Origin: Agreia sp. COWG
GTDB lineage: Bacteria; Actinomycetota; Actinomycetes; Actinomycetales; Microbacteriaceae
Length of the DNA stretch: 64,000 bases
Direction: 5' to 3'
NCBI RefSeq assembly: GCF_904528075.1
Contig: NZ_LR882035.1
Coordinates: 620,001-684,000 of the forward strand
In this document: positions 27,867 through 36,034 of the stretch, piece after piece
How positions within the stretch are numbered: position 1 is the stretch's first letter
Layout: every line of letters starts with the position of its first letter
Translations under genes and position numbers: made by a program
Notes under the pieces: model-generated
Databases searched by the model: none
What the model was told of the DNA's origin: nothing
The model's input: only the letters and a program-made list of their open reading frames with translations

Positions 27867-29108
27867 ATGAGCGCGGAAGAAACGAGCGCAGACGGGATGC
27901 GCCCAATCGAGTCCCCGCCCCTCAGCCGCACCGGCAACAGCAACGACCAGGCGAGGCGGCACAATCTTGAGGCCGTGCTCACCCTCCTGCATCACGGTGG
28001 TTCGCAGACGCGGGCGGGGCTCACCCGGGCGACCGGCCTCAACCGTTCGACGATCGCGGCCCTCGTCGCCGAGCTCGGCGACCTCGGCCTCGTCTACGAG
28101 ACGCAGCAGACCGATCCGGGAACGGTGGGCCGCCCCAGCCCCTTCGTGCACCTCACCGACCATATGCTGGCGGTCGCCGTCAATCCCGACCTCGACGCCG
28201 TCACCATCGGGCTCGTGGGTCTGGGCGGCCGGGTGCATGAGCGGGTGCGCCACGAGACGTCGTCGACGCCGGGGGTCGATGAGACGATCGAGATCGTGCG
28301 CCGCGAGGTCGAAGCACTCTCCTCACGTCTCGCCCCCGGGCAGCGCATCGTGGGCATCGGCCTGGCTGTTCCCGGCCTGGTACGCACGTCAGACGGCGTC
28401 GTCACCCTCGCGCCTCACCTCCTCTGGAAGGACGAGCCGCTCGCCGGTCCGGTCGCCGAGGCCCTCGGCATGCCCGCGTCTGCGGCAAACGACGCCCAGC
28501 TGGGCCTCGTCGCGGAGAGCCTGTTCGGTGCGGGCCGCGGCGTCGACGACATCGTCTATCTCAACGGCTCGACGTCGGGCATCGGCGGCAGCGTGCTGGT
28601 CTCGGGTCGCACCCTGCAGGGCGCCCAGGGCTACGCGGGCGAGCTCGGTCACACGCTGGTCAACACGCAGGGCGTCACCTGCTTCTGCGGCAAGACCGGA
28701 TGCCTCGAGACCGAGGTCAGCCTCGCCCGCCTTCTCGAGGTGCTCGGCACCGAGCCCCTCGACGGCGACGAGTTCGACGCCCTGCTGGGAACCACCGAGG
28801 ACCCGGCGGTGCGCGCGGAGATCGACCGGCAGCTCGATGTGCTGAGCGTGGCCCTGGGCAACTTCGTGGCCATCTTCAACCCCTCCTCGATCATCCTGGG
28901 CGGCTTCCTCGGCTCGCTCTTCGCCGCCAACCCGGAGCGGGTGCAGGAGGGCATTCGGCGCGCCTCGTTCGGCACGCTCGGCGAGCAGGTCACCGTGCAG
29001 CGCGCGCAGTTGCGCACCCGGCTGCTGATGGTGGGCGCGGCCGAGCTCGCCTTCGCTCCGATGCTGGCCGATCCGGCCGGCGTGCTGGCGGGCCTGCGGG
29101 CCGATTAG
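27867..29108 (+). CDS. ROK-family transcriptional regulator, tandem paralogue
   Basis: A 413-residue ROK regulator clearly related to its upstream neighbour: NSNDQARRHNLEAVLTLLHH, the helix-turn-helix TRAGLTRATGLNRSTIAALV, GELGHTLVN and CFCGKTGCLETE. The ATG at 27867 is preferred for the GGAG about nine bases upstream; an in-frame ATG at 27822, six bases after the previous stop, would add 15 residues. The pair look like a duplication that has diverged; the second may have moved to another sugar or operator. Confidence 0.86.
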   Translation: MSAEETSADGMRPIESPPLSRTGNSNDQARRHNLEAVLTLLHHGGSQTRAGLTRATGLNRSTIAALVAELGDLGLVYETQQTDPGTVGRPSPFVHLTDHMLAVAVNPDLDAVTIGLVGLGGRVHERVRHETSSTPGVDETIEIVRREVEALSSRLAPGQRIVGIGLAVPGLVRTSDGVVTLAPHLLWKDEPLAGPVAEALGMPASAANDAQLGLVAESLFGAGRGVDDIVYLNGSTSGIGGSVLVSGRTLQGAQGYAGELGHTLVNTQGVTCFCGKTGCLETEVSLARLLEVLGTEPLDGDEFDALLGTTEDPAVRAEIDRQLDVLSVALGNFVAIFNPSSIILGGFLGSLFAANPERVQEGIRRASFGTLGEQVTVQRAQLRTRLLMVGAAELAFAPMLADPAGVLAGLRAD

Positions 29109-29154
29109 TCCCCGAAGGCACGGCGGTCGAATCGATTCGGTAGGCTCGTTGATC

Positions 29155-30393
29155 GTGACAACAAACTCCATCGCCGTCGTGCACGCGGGCGACAGCCTCT
29201 CGAGGCGTCAGCGCCTGGTCTATGTTCTGCTGCTCGGCGGCCTGACCGCCCTCGGGCCTCTCACGATCGATCTGTACCTGCCCGCGTTCCCGATCCTCGA
29301 GCACGACCTGGGTGTCTCGGCCGGCGCCATCCAGCTCACCCTCACGGGCACCACCCTGGGCTTCGCCCTCGGTCAGCTGCTCGTGGGGCCGTGGAGCGAC
29401 AAGGTCGGCCGACGACTGCCGCTGATCATTGCGACGCTGCTGCATATCCTCGCGTGCGTCGGCGCCGCACTCGCTCCGGAGATCGTCTCGCTCGGCATCT
29501 TCCGCGTCCTCCAGGGCATGGGTGCTGCGGCCGGCGGCGTTGTCGCCATGGCGATGGTGCGAGACCTGTTCGGCGGTCGTCCGCTCGTGAAGATGCTCTC
29601 CCGACTCGCGCTGATCACGACCCTGGCTCCCCTTCTCGCCCCGCTCATCGGCTCTCAGATGCTGCGCTTCACCGACTGGCGCGGAATCTTTTGGGGCCTC
29701 GCCGGCTACGGCGCGCTCGTGGTCGTCGCGGTCTGGCTGTGGATCGTTGAGACGTTGCCCAAGGGGAGCGCCCACCAGTCCGAGCACTCCCTCGGCCAGC
29801 GCTACCGCGCCGTGTTCACCGACCGCATCTTCGTCGGCGTCGCCCTGATCGGCGGCATGACCTTTGCGGGCCTGTTCACCTACCTCTCTGCCTCGTCGTT
29901 CCTGTTTCAGCTGGTCTATGAGCTCGACCCGCAGCAGTACGGCCTCCTGTTCGCCGTCAACAGCATCGGCATTGCGGCGGGAACGCAGGTCTCGGCACGG
30001 CTGACGAAGTATGTCGCCCCGCAGTGGATCCTGGCGGGAACCACCGCGGTGATGCTCGCGTGCGCCCTGGCGATCGTGGTGCTCGACTCGGCGGGGGTGG
30101 GTCTCGTCGGAATTCTCGTCCCGCTCTGGTTCTTCATCGCGGCGTGCGGCTTCGGATTTCCGTGCGTGCAGGTCCTCGCCCTCGACAGGCATGGCCGCGA
30201 GGCAGGCACGGCGGCGTCCGTACTGGGAGCGGTGAATTTCGGACTCGCCGGCGCGATCTCGCCGATCGTCGGCTTCCTCGGAATCACGAGCGCCGTGCCC
30301 ATGGGAGCGGTGATGGCGGTGACCGCGGCCGTGGCCGTGCTCGCATTGTGGCTCGTCGTGCGGCCCTCGACGGTTCCGGCCCTCGGCAAATAA
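29155..30393 (+). CDS. Bcr/CflA-type MFS drug-resistance transporter
   Basis: A 412-residue major facilitator with twelve predicted helices. LTIDLYLPAFPILEHDLGVS, GQLLVGPWSDKVGRRLPLI (the helix 2-3 loop motif) and RVLQGMGAAAGGVVAMAMVRD are typical of Bcr/CflA drug:H+ antiporters in the inner membrane. Start is GTG at 29155; TAGGCT at 29141-29146 lies eight bases before it, so the message is nearly leaderless. It stands between the ROK genes and a PAP2 phosphatase and shows no link to sugar use. Confidence 0.87.
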   Translation: MTTNSIAVVHAGDSLSRRQRLVYVLLLGGLTALGPLTIDLYLPAFPILEHDLGVSAGAIQLTLTGTTLGFALGQLLVGPWSDKVGRRLPLIIATLLHILACVGAALAPEIVSLGIFRVLQGMGAAAGGVVAMAMVRDLFGGRPLVKMLSRLALITTLAPLLAPLIGSQMLRFTDWRGIFWGLAGYGALVVVAVWLWIVETLPKGSAHQSEHSLGQRYRAVFTDRIFVGVALIGGMTFAGLFTYLSASSFLFQLVYELDPQQYGLLFAVNSIGIAAGTQVSARLTKYVAPQWILAGTTAVMLACALAIVVLDSAGVGLVGILVPLWFFIAACGFGFPCVQVLALDRHGREAGTAASVLGAVNFGLAGAISPIVGFLGITSAVPMGAVMAVTAAVAVLALWLVVRPSTVPALGK

Positions 30394-30436
30394 CAAGCCC
30401 ACGTCTGCCGCGGGCATCCGCCGCTACTGTCTACGC

Positions 30437-31114
30437 ATGACAAAGAGAGAAATCGACCTCAAGACCCGCCGGGTCGAGCGGTTCTGGCCCCTGATCAGCG
30501 CCGTGGCCGTGCTGGTCGTGGCGGTGCTGGTCGGTGTGCTGATCACGATCAGGCGGGCCGGCAACCCGCTGGGCGTCGACACCGAGTGGATGAACGAGAT
30601 CGTCGAGCACCGCTCGCCGGTCTGGGAGATTCCGTCGCTCATCATGAACTACGTCGGCGGCGGCGGCGTGGGCGTCTTCGTCGTTCCTGTCATCGTCATC
30701 GCTGCCCTCTGTCTGTTCAGGCGATACTGGGCCGCCGTGTATTTCACCATCGGCACCGTCCTCTCCGCCGCACTGGTGCAGCTGCTCAAGGGACTGTTCG
30801 GGCGGCCCCGGCCCGCAGAGATCCTGATCCACGCCGACTTCGGCTCCTTCCCGTCTGGCCACGTCGCCAACGCCACGACGATGGCCGTGGTGCTCGCGAT
30901 CGTGCTCCGCCGCACCTGGGTCTGGGTGGCGGGCGTGGTCTACGTCGTCCTGATGTTGTTGAGTCGCACCTATCTGGGCGCCCACTGGCTCAGCGACACT
31001 TTCGGCGGGCTGCTCCTGGGAGCCGGTGTGGCGGTGATCGTCTGGGCGCCGTTCGCGAACAAGCTCTTCCGAGAGAACGAGCGTCCGCATACCTTCGCGC
31101 TCACCCGTGGGTGA
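30437..31114 (+). CDS. PAP2-superfamily membrane phosphatase
   Basis: A 225-residue integral membrane phosphatase. All three PAP2 motifs are present: KGLFGRPRP (motif 1), FPSGHVANA (motif 2) and SRTYLGAHWLSD (motif 3, with the nucleophilic His). Known members dephosphorylate lipid phosphates such as undecaprenyl pyrophosphate or phosphatidic acid at the outer face. Start is ATG 30437, six bases after TACTGT (30425-30430), the leaderless pattern. Confidence 0.9.
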   Translation: MTKREIDLKTRRVERFWPLISAVAVLVVAVLVGVLITIRRAGNPLGVDTEWMNEIVEHRSPVWEIPSLIMNYVGGGGVGVFVVPVIVIAALCLFRRYWAAVYFTIGTVLSAALVQLLKGLFGRPRPAEILIHADFGSFPSGHVANATTMAVVLAIVLRRTWVWVAGVVYVVLMLLSRTYLGAHWLSDTFGGLLLGAGVAVIVWAPFANKLFRENERPHTFALTRG

Positions 31115-31138
31115 GCGTTCGGCGGCGGCCGCGGAGTT

Positions 31139-31152
31139 CTGCAACGTTGTAG
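31139..31152. promoter_or_regulatory. LacI-type operator before the second LacI gene
   Basis: CTGCAACGTTGTAG is an inverted repeat centred on AACGTT, like the perfect operator TTTACAACGTTGTAAA at 32322-32337. It lies 60 bases upstream of the regulator start, which suggests autoregulation. Confidence 0.65.
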
Positions 31153-31212
31153 TCTCGTGAAAAGTCCTGCTGCCTCCGTCCGCGCCGCGCAGCCCGTATG
31201 AGGGGAACGGCC

Positions 31213-32223
31213 GTGTCGATCACCCTGCACGACGTCGCACGGCTCGCCGGGGTCTCGATCAAGACGGTGTCCAACGTCATCAACGACTATCCGCACATCC
31301 GGCCGGGCACCCGCACGCGTGTCGAGGCGGCGATCGATGAGCTGGGCTATCGCCCCAACCTGTCGGCCCGCAGCCTGCGCTCGGGGCGTTCCGGCGTGAT
31401 CAGTCTGCTCATCCCCGATCTGCGAAACGCCTATTTCGCCGAGCTCGCCGACGCCGTCATGAGGGCGGCCCAGGCGCGCGGCCTGAGCGTGATCATCGAG
31501 CAGATGCCCGGTGGCAAGGAGCAGGAGCTCGAGATTCTGCGGGGCCCGCGCATGCAGCTGGTCGACGGCATCCTCTACAGCGTGCTCGCCCTCGGAGAGG
31601 AGGATGCCCACGAGCTCGACGGCACGATGCCCATGGTGCTGCTCGGCGATCGCATCTTCCACGGGCCCAAGGATCATGTCACCATGCAGAATGCGGAAGG
31701 CTCGCGCGCGGCGACCGAGCACCTGCTGTCGATCGGGCGTCGGCGCATCGCTGCGCTCGGTGCGCACCCCGGCGAGGTCGTCGGCTCGGCCGGGTTGCGG
31801 CTCGACGGCTACAGGCAGGCCCTCGACGAGGCGGGTGTCGCCTACGACCCCGACCTGGTGATCGCCGTCGCCAATTGGCACCGCAAAGACGGGGCGGATG
31901 CGATGCGCTCGTTCCTCGGGATCGGCACCGCATTCGACGGGCTGGTCTGCTTCAACGACTCGATGGCGCTCGGCGCCATGCGGGTGATGCAAGAGGCGGG
32001 GTTGCGCATCCCGCTCGACGTCGCCGTGATCGGCTTCGACGACATCGACGAGACGCGCTACTCGATACCGTCGCTCTCGACGATCGATCCGTCGAAAGAC
32101 GAGATAGCAGAGACGGCCGTTGCCCTTCTGATCGAACGCATCGAGAACCCGGGGTCGGATGCTCCGGCTCGCGATCTGGCGACGACCTTCCGGGTCGTGC
32201 AGCGCGAGTCGACCACGCCCTGA
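31213..32223 (+). CDS. LacI-family transcriptional regulator of the arabinofuranosidase operon
   Basis: A 336-residue LacI/GalR regulator with the helix-turn-helix ITLHDVARLAGVSIKTVSNV and a ligand domain ending VIGFDDIDETRYSIPSLST. GTG 31213 is chosen because GAGGGG stands seven bases before it and family proteins begin at this point; an in-frame ATG at 31198 has no ribosome site. AACGTT-centred palindromes lie before this gene and, as a pair, at the start of the next operon, so it very probably represses itself and the ABC transporter-GH51 operon. An arabino-oligosaccharide or arabinose inducer is inferred. Confidence 0.9.
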   Translation: MSITLHDVARLAGVSIKTVSNVINDYPHIRPGTRTRVEAAIDELGYRPNLSARSLRSGRSGVISLLIPDLRNAYFAELADAVMRAAQARGLSVIIEQMPGGKEQELEILRGPRMQLVDGILYSVLALGEEDAHELDGTMPMVLLGDRIFHGPKDHVTMQNAEGSRAATEHLLSIGRRRIAALGAHPGEVVGSAGLRLDGYRQALDEAGVAYDPDLVIAVANWHRKDGADAMRSFLGIGTAFDGLVCFNDSMALGAMRVMQEAGLRIPLDVAVIGFDDIDETRYSIPSLSTIDPSKDEIAETAVALLIERIENPGSDAPARDLATTFRVVQRESTTP

Positions 32224-32274
32224 TGCTGCTCCCGGCCGATCTGATCTCGATTCGGTCGCGGCCCGAATCCGCTC

Positions 32275-32303
32275 TTGACACGGCCGGACCGACTCTGCAG
32301 AAT
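32275..32303 (+). promoter_or_regulatory. promoter of the sugar ABC-arabinofuranosidase operon
   Basis: A perfect TTGACA at 32275-32280 and CAGAAT at 32298-32303 are 17 bases apart. Transcription would begin near 32310, inside the first of two adjacent repressor sites. Confidence 0.75.
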
Positions 32304-32306
32304 GAC

Positions 32307-32337
32307 TTTTACAACGTTTACTTTACAACGTTGTAAA
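32307..32337. promoter_or_regulatory. double LacI-type operator of the arabinofuranosidase operon
   Basis: TTTACAACGTTGTAAA at 32322-32337 is a perfect 16-bp palindrome. Immediately upstream, TTTTACAACGTTTA at 32307-32320 repeats its left half and centre. Both lie at or just after the expected transcription start, a classic roadblock position. Confidence 0.8.
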
Positions 32338-32595
32338 TGACAGCAAATCGACGTGCTCGCTCATTGAGCGGCGGGTCGATCGCCCGAATCAAGGAGGATT
32401 CGCCGATGATCCGTGACCCCGCATCCAGGGTGGGCATCACCGTCGTTTCTCTCTCGGCGCCAATCCAAGCGCTCGTCGTTCGAGTTCGCGCCTCCGGCCG
32501 ACCCCGATCACTCCGGCGCCTGCGGTAGCCCCACACCTCTGCACCCCCACCCGAACGCGCATCGTCGCCGTTCACCTTTGAAGGGAACTCTCACA
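32338..32595 (+). other. long leader before the sugar-binding-protein gene
   Basis: About 285 bases separate the expected transcription start from the binding-protein gene, unusually long in this window. The stretch contains a perfect AAGGAGG and a 40-codon frame (32406-32528); no riboswitch class or terminator hairpin is recognised. Confidence 0.5.
32406..32528 (+). CDS. possible 40-residue leader peptide
   Basis: An ATG at 32406 follows AAGGAGG (32391-32397) at eight bases, the best Shine-Dalgarno in this region and better than that of the real gene 70 bases further on. The frame reads MIRDPASRVGITVVSLSAPI and ends in an Arg-rich tail. It lies in the leader of an arabinose-related operon. 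It may be a regulatory upstream frame or a relic; no family is recognised. Confidence 0.35.
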   Translation: MIRDPASRVGITVVSLSAPIQALVVRVRASGRPRSLRRLR

Positions 32596-33969
32596 GTGAA
32601 GAAGAAATCGCTTCTGGCCGTCCTGAGCGCAGGCGCTCTGCTCGCCACGCTCGCCGGCTGCTCACCCGATGTCGGAGCCGGCACGAGCACCGACTCAGCA
32701 GACGGCGGCGGAGGCTCCGCCGGCTCGTGCAGCAACACCATCGTCAACAAGGATGCCCCCCAGGTGTCCGTCTGGGCCTGGTACCCGAACATCAACACGG
32801 TCGTCGACATGTTCAACAAGTCCCACAACGACGTGCAGGTCTGCTGGTCGAACGCCGGCCAGGGCGCCGACGAATACGCCAAGTTCTCCACGGCCATCGC
32901 CGCGGGCACCGGCGCCCCAGACGTGGTCATGCTCGAGGCTGAGGTCGTTCCGGGCTTCATCCTGCAGAACGCGCTCGTCGATCTCAGCGAGCACGGCGCC
33001 GACGACGTGAAGGCCAACTTCAGCACCGGCGCCTGGAAAGACGTCTCGAGCGGCGACAGCGTCTACGCGATCCCCGTCGACGGCGGCCCCATGGCCATGA
33101 TCTACCGCGCAGACATCTTCACGAAGTACGGCATCGCCATCCCCACCACCTGGGACGAGTACGCCACGGCGGCGCAGAAGTTGAAAGACGCCGGAGGGCC
33201 GTTCATGGGCGACTTCGGCAGCAACGTGCCGGCCTGGTTCACCGCACTGATGACCCAGAACGGCCAGAAGGCCTGGGATTACAACTCGTCCGATCCGCAG
33301 AAGATCGGCGTGAAGCTGAACGACGACGGCAGCAAGAAGGTCGCCGACTACTGGGCCGGTCTCGTAGGCAAGGGTCTGGTCGACACACAAGACCAGTTCA
33401 CCACCGACTACGTGGGCGGCCTGGCGAACGGATCGTACGCCACCTACGTCTCCGCGGCGTGGGCTCCCGGTTACCTCACCGGCGCCGGCGGTGCCGCCAC
33501 CGGCGAGGGTGCCGAGTGGAAGGTCGCACCGCTTCCGCAGTGGGACAGTGCGAACCCCGTCTCGGTGAACTGGGGAGGCTCGACCTTCGCGGTCACCAGC
33601 CAGGCCAAGGACAAAGACCTCGCGGCGACCGTGGCAAAGGAGCTCTACGCCTCCGACGAGGAACTGAAAGACGGCGTCGACACCCAGACGATCTTCCCGC
33701 TCAATCAGAAGGTGCTGAAGGCAGACACCTTCGCCGACACCCCCGTCGCGTTCTTCAACGGCCAGACGGCGAACAAAGACGTCTACATCCCGGCCGAGAA
33801 CGCCTACGAGGGCTACACCTACAGCCCGTTCACGACGTACTACTACTCGGAGCTCACCAAGGCGATGGTCTCGATCATCGACAAGTCGAAGAGCGGTTCG
33901 CAGGCCATAGACGACCTGCAGCAGACCATGACCGACTACGCCAAGGCCCAGGGCTTCACCACCAAGTAG
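32596..33969 (+). CDS. sugar ABC transporter substrate-binding lipoprotein (family 1)
   Basis: A 457-residue extracellular solute-binding protein for sugars or oligosaccharides. Signal peptide MKKKSLLAVLSAGALLATLA precedes lipobox Cys22. ISSUES typical of the MalE-like family 1 fold are VSVWAWYPN, FSTAIAAGTGAPDVVMLEAE, GGPMAMIYRADIFTKYGI and NWGGSTFAVTS. Start is GTG 32596 with AAGGGA nine bases upstream. With the two permeases it forms an importer lacking its own ATPase, so a shared MsiK-type ATPase encoded elsewhere is expected. The GH51 gene downstream suggests arabinose-containing oligosaccharides. Confidence 0.92.
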   Translation: MKKKSLLAVLSAGALLATLAGCSPDVGAGTSTDSADGGGGSAGSCSNTIVNKDAPQVSVWAWYPNINTVVDMFNKSHNDVQVCWSNAGQGADEYAKFSTAIAAGTGAPDVVMLEAEVVPGFILQNALVDLSEHGADDVKANFSTGAWKDVSSGDSVYAIPVDGGPMAMIYRADIFTKYGIAIPTTWDEYATAAQKLKDAGGPFMGDFGSNVPAWFTALMTQNGQKAWDYNSSDPQKIGVKLNDDGSKKVADYWAGLVGKGLVDTQDQFTTDYVGGLANGSYATYVSAAWAPGYLTGAGGAATGEGAEWKVAPLPQWDSANPVSVNWGGSTFAVTSQAKDKDLAATVAKELYASDEELKDGVDTQTIFPLNQKVLKADTFADTPVAFFNGQTANKDVYIPAENAYEGYTYSPFTTYYYSELTKAMVSIIDKSKSGSQAIDDLQQTMTDYAKAQGFTTK

Positions 33970-33978
33970 CGAGCCGAC

Positions 33979-34029
33979 GCCCTCGACGGGCTCAGCGGGC
34001 GACCTCGTCCCATGAGCCTGTCGACGGGC
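33979..34029. repeat. REP-like hairpin between binding protein and permease genes
   Basis: Left arm GCCCTCGACGGGCTCA (33979-33994) and right arm TGAGCCTGTCGACGGGC (34013-34029) pair with one bulge and one mismatch. The arm belongs to the GAGCCTGTCGA type of palindrome that recurs widely in high-GC genomes. In this intergenic space it would protect the binding-protein message and lower permease expression, as REP elements do in malE-malF. Confidence 0.65.
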
Positions 34030-34093
34030 ATCCGGCGGCCCGCCGCGCGTTCTCCACTCCCACGCACTCTCGCAGTCGAACAAAAGGACTGAC

Positions 34094-35050
34094 ATGACCA
34101 ACCCCGCCGCGACGCTCTCGGCCCCGAGCCGGTCGCGAACAGACACGTCGGCCCCACGCCGCCGCCCGCGCAACCTGCGTCGCCCCTGGATCGGCTGGCT
34201 GTTCATCGCGCCCTTCGGCGTGATCTTCCTCGTCCTCCTCGTGGCCCCCCTGGCCTACGCCTTCTACCTCAGCCTCTTCTCGAAGGGCCTCGCCACCGGC
34301 ACGATCTTCGCTGGCGCGAACAACTACGTCAAAGCGTTCACCGATCCCGAGTTCCTGTCGGGTATCTGGTTCGTCATCCGCTTCGCCGTCATCCTGATCC
34401 CTATCCAGATGGCCGTCTCGCTGGCTGCGGCGCTCGTGCTCGATGCGCTCACCACGCGGCTCTCGCGCTTCGCCCGGCTCGCCATCTTCGTGCCGTACGC
34501 CATCCCCGCCGTGGTCGGCACGCTCATGTGGGGCTTTCTCTACAGCCCCACCTTCGGCCCGCTGACCGACCTGTTCAAGATCGTCAACCAGAGTGCCCCA
34601 GAGATTTTGAGCTCAGGCAATATCTTCGGCGGCCTGCTGAACATCGTCGTCTGGCAGTGGGCCGGCTACTACATGATCATCATCTACGCGGCGCTGCGGG
34701 GAATCGATCCCAGCATCTACGAGGCGGCTCGCATCGACGGCGCCACACCCCGGCAGATCGCCTTCCGCATCAAAGTGCCCATGATCTCGAGCGCCATGGC
34801 CCTCATCCTGGTGTTCGCCCTCATCGGCACGCTGCAGTTCTTCACGGAACCCCAGGTGCTGCGGCCCATCTCCAACGGCTCAGTCACGTCGAGCTTCACG
34901 CCCAACATCTACGCGTTCGATCTCGCGTTCCGCTTCTCGCAGTTCAACTACGCGTCGACCATCTCGTTCTCGCTGGGCATCGTGGTGTTCATCGCGGTCT
35001 ACATATTTCTATTCGCCAGCCGCAAGCGCCGGGGAGGGTTCTCGTCATGA
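34094..35050 (+). CDS. sugar ABC transporter permease (MalF-type)
   Basis: A 318-residue inner-membrane permease with six predicted helices after a charged N-terminus. The cytoplasmic EAA loop is EAARIDGATPRQIAFRIKVP, the contact for the ATPase. WIGWLFIAPFGVIFLVLLVA is the first helix. Its TGA overlaps the ATG of the second permease (35047-35050). It forms the membrane heterodimer with that protein. Confidence 0.92.
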   Translation: MTNPAATLSAPSRSRTDTSAPRRRPRNLRRPWIGWLFIAPFGVIFLVLLVAPLAYAFYLSLFSKGLATGTIFAGANNYVKAFTDPEFLSGIWFVIRFAVILIPIQMAVSLAAALVLDALTTRLSRFARLAIFVPYAIPAVVGTLMWGFLYSPTFGPLTDLFKIVNQSAPEILSSGNIFGGLLNIVVWQWAGYYMIIIYAALRGIDPSIYEAARIDGATPRQIAFRIKVPMISSAMALILVFALIGTLQFFTEPQVLRPISNGSVTSSFTPNIYAFDLAFRFSQFNYASTISFSLGIVVFIAVYIFLFASRKRRGGFSS

Positions 35051-35985
35051 CCGCCACACTCACACCGAACACGGGACGGCGTGCCGTCGTCGGTTCCACC
35101 TCCGGCAGCGCCAGGACCGCCGGCAGGGGCACGGGCAAGCGGCCGAACATCACCGCCCACGTCTTTCTCGTCGCGCTCATCATCTATTTCCTCCTGCCGC
35201 TCTGGTGGCTGTTCGTCGCCAGTACCAAAGACCCCCAAGGCCTGTTCACCGGCACGGGCGGAGCGCTGTGGTTCGACAAGAACTTCTCCCTCGTCGCCAA
35301 CATCCAGGAGCTCTTCACCTACAAGGGCGGCATCTATCTGCGTTGGCTCGGCAACTCGGCCCTGTACTCGCTGCTCGGCGGCGTCGGCGCCACCGTTCTC
35401 GCGGTCCTCGCCGGCTACGGCTTCGCGAAGTTCGCGTTCAAGGGCAGGGACTTCTCCTTCGCCATCCTGCTGGGCTCCGTGATGGTGCCCCTCACGGCCC
35501 TCGTCATCCCCACCTTCATGCTCATGTCGCAACTGCATCTCACGAACACGATCTGGGCGGTCGTGCTGCCGTCGCTGCTGAGCCCGTTCGGTGTCTACCT
35601 GATGCGCGTCTACGCGGCAGACGCCGTGCCCGACGAGCTGCTCGACGCGGCGCGGGTCGACGGCTCGGGGGAACTGCGCACGTTCCTCACTGTGGCGTTA
35701 CCGCTGATGCGACCGGCGGTGGTCACGGTGCTGCTGCTCTCGGTCGTGGGCACCTGGAACAACTACTTCCTGCCGCTGGCGGTGCTGAGCGACCAGAACC
35801 TCTATCCCGTGACCGTGGGTCTCGGCGGCTGGCAGGCACTCGCGGCCTCGAACAACGGAGGGGGCACTTCGCTCTACACGCTGATCGTCGTCGGCTCGCT
35901 TTTGTCGATCATCCCCCTGGTCATCGCGTTCCTCTCCCTGCAGAAGTACTGGCAGGGCGGGCTCTCGCTCGGCGCCCTGAAGTAA
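35047..35985 (+). CDS. sugar ABC transporter permease (MalG-type)
   Basis: A 312-residue permease with six helices and the EAA loop DAARVDGSGELRTFLTVALP. The N-terminal 35 residues are polar and Gly/Thr-rich before AHVFLVALIIYFLLPLWWLF. Coupled to the first permease by a four-base overlap; the GH51 gene follows 49 bases later. Partner of the binding protein at 32596. Confidence 0.92.
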   Translation: MTATLTPNTGRRAVVGSTSGSARTAGRGTGKRPNITAHVFLVALIIYFLLPLWWLFVASTKDPQGLFTGTGGALWFDKNFSLVANIQELFTYKGGIYLRWLGNSALYSLLGGVGATVLAVLAGYGFAKFAFKGRDFSFAILLGSVMVPLTALVIPTFMLMSQLHLTNTIWAVVLPSLLSPFGVYLMRVYAADAVPDELLDAARVDGSGELRTFLTVALPLMRPAVVTVLLLSVVGTWNNYFLPLAVLSDQNLYPVTVGLGGWQALAASNNGGGTSLYTLIVVGSLLSIIPLVIAFLSLQKYWQGGLSLGALK

Positions 35986-36034
35986 CGCCTCCTTTTCGAC
36001 ACTCAGCACCTTCCTCACAAGCAGAGAGACAATC

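Noticed and set aside
25920..28253. Minus-strand open frame of 777 codons over mmsB and the ROK genes
   Set aside because: Shadow of plus-strand codon bias. The mmsB and ROK products on the other strand carry full family motifs.
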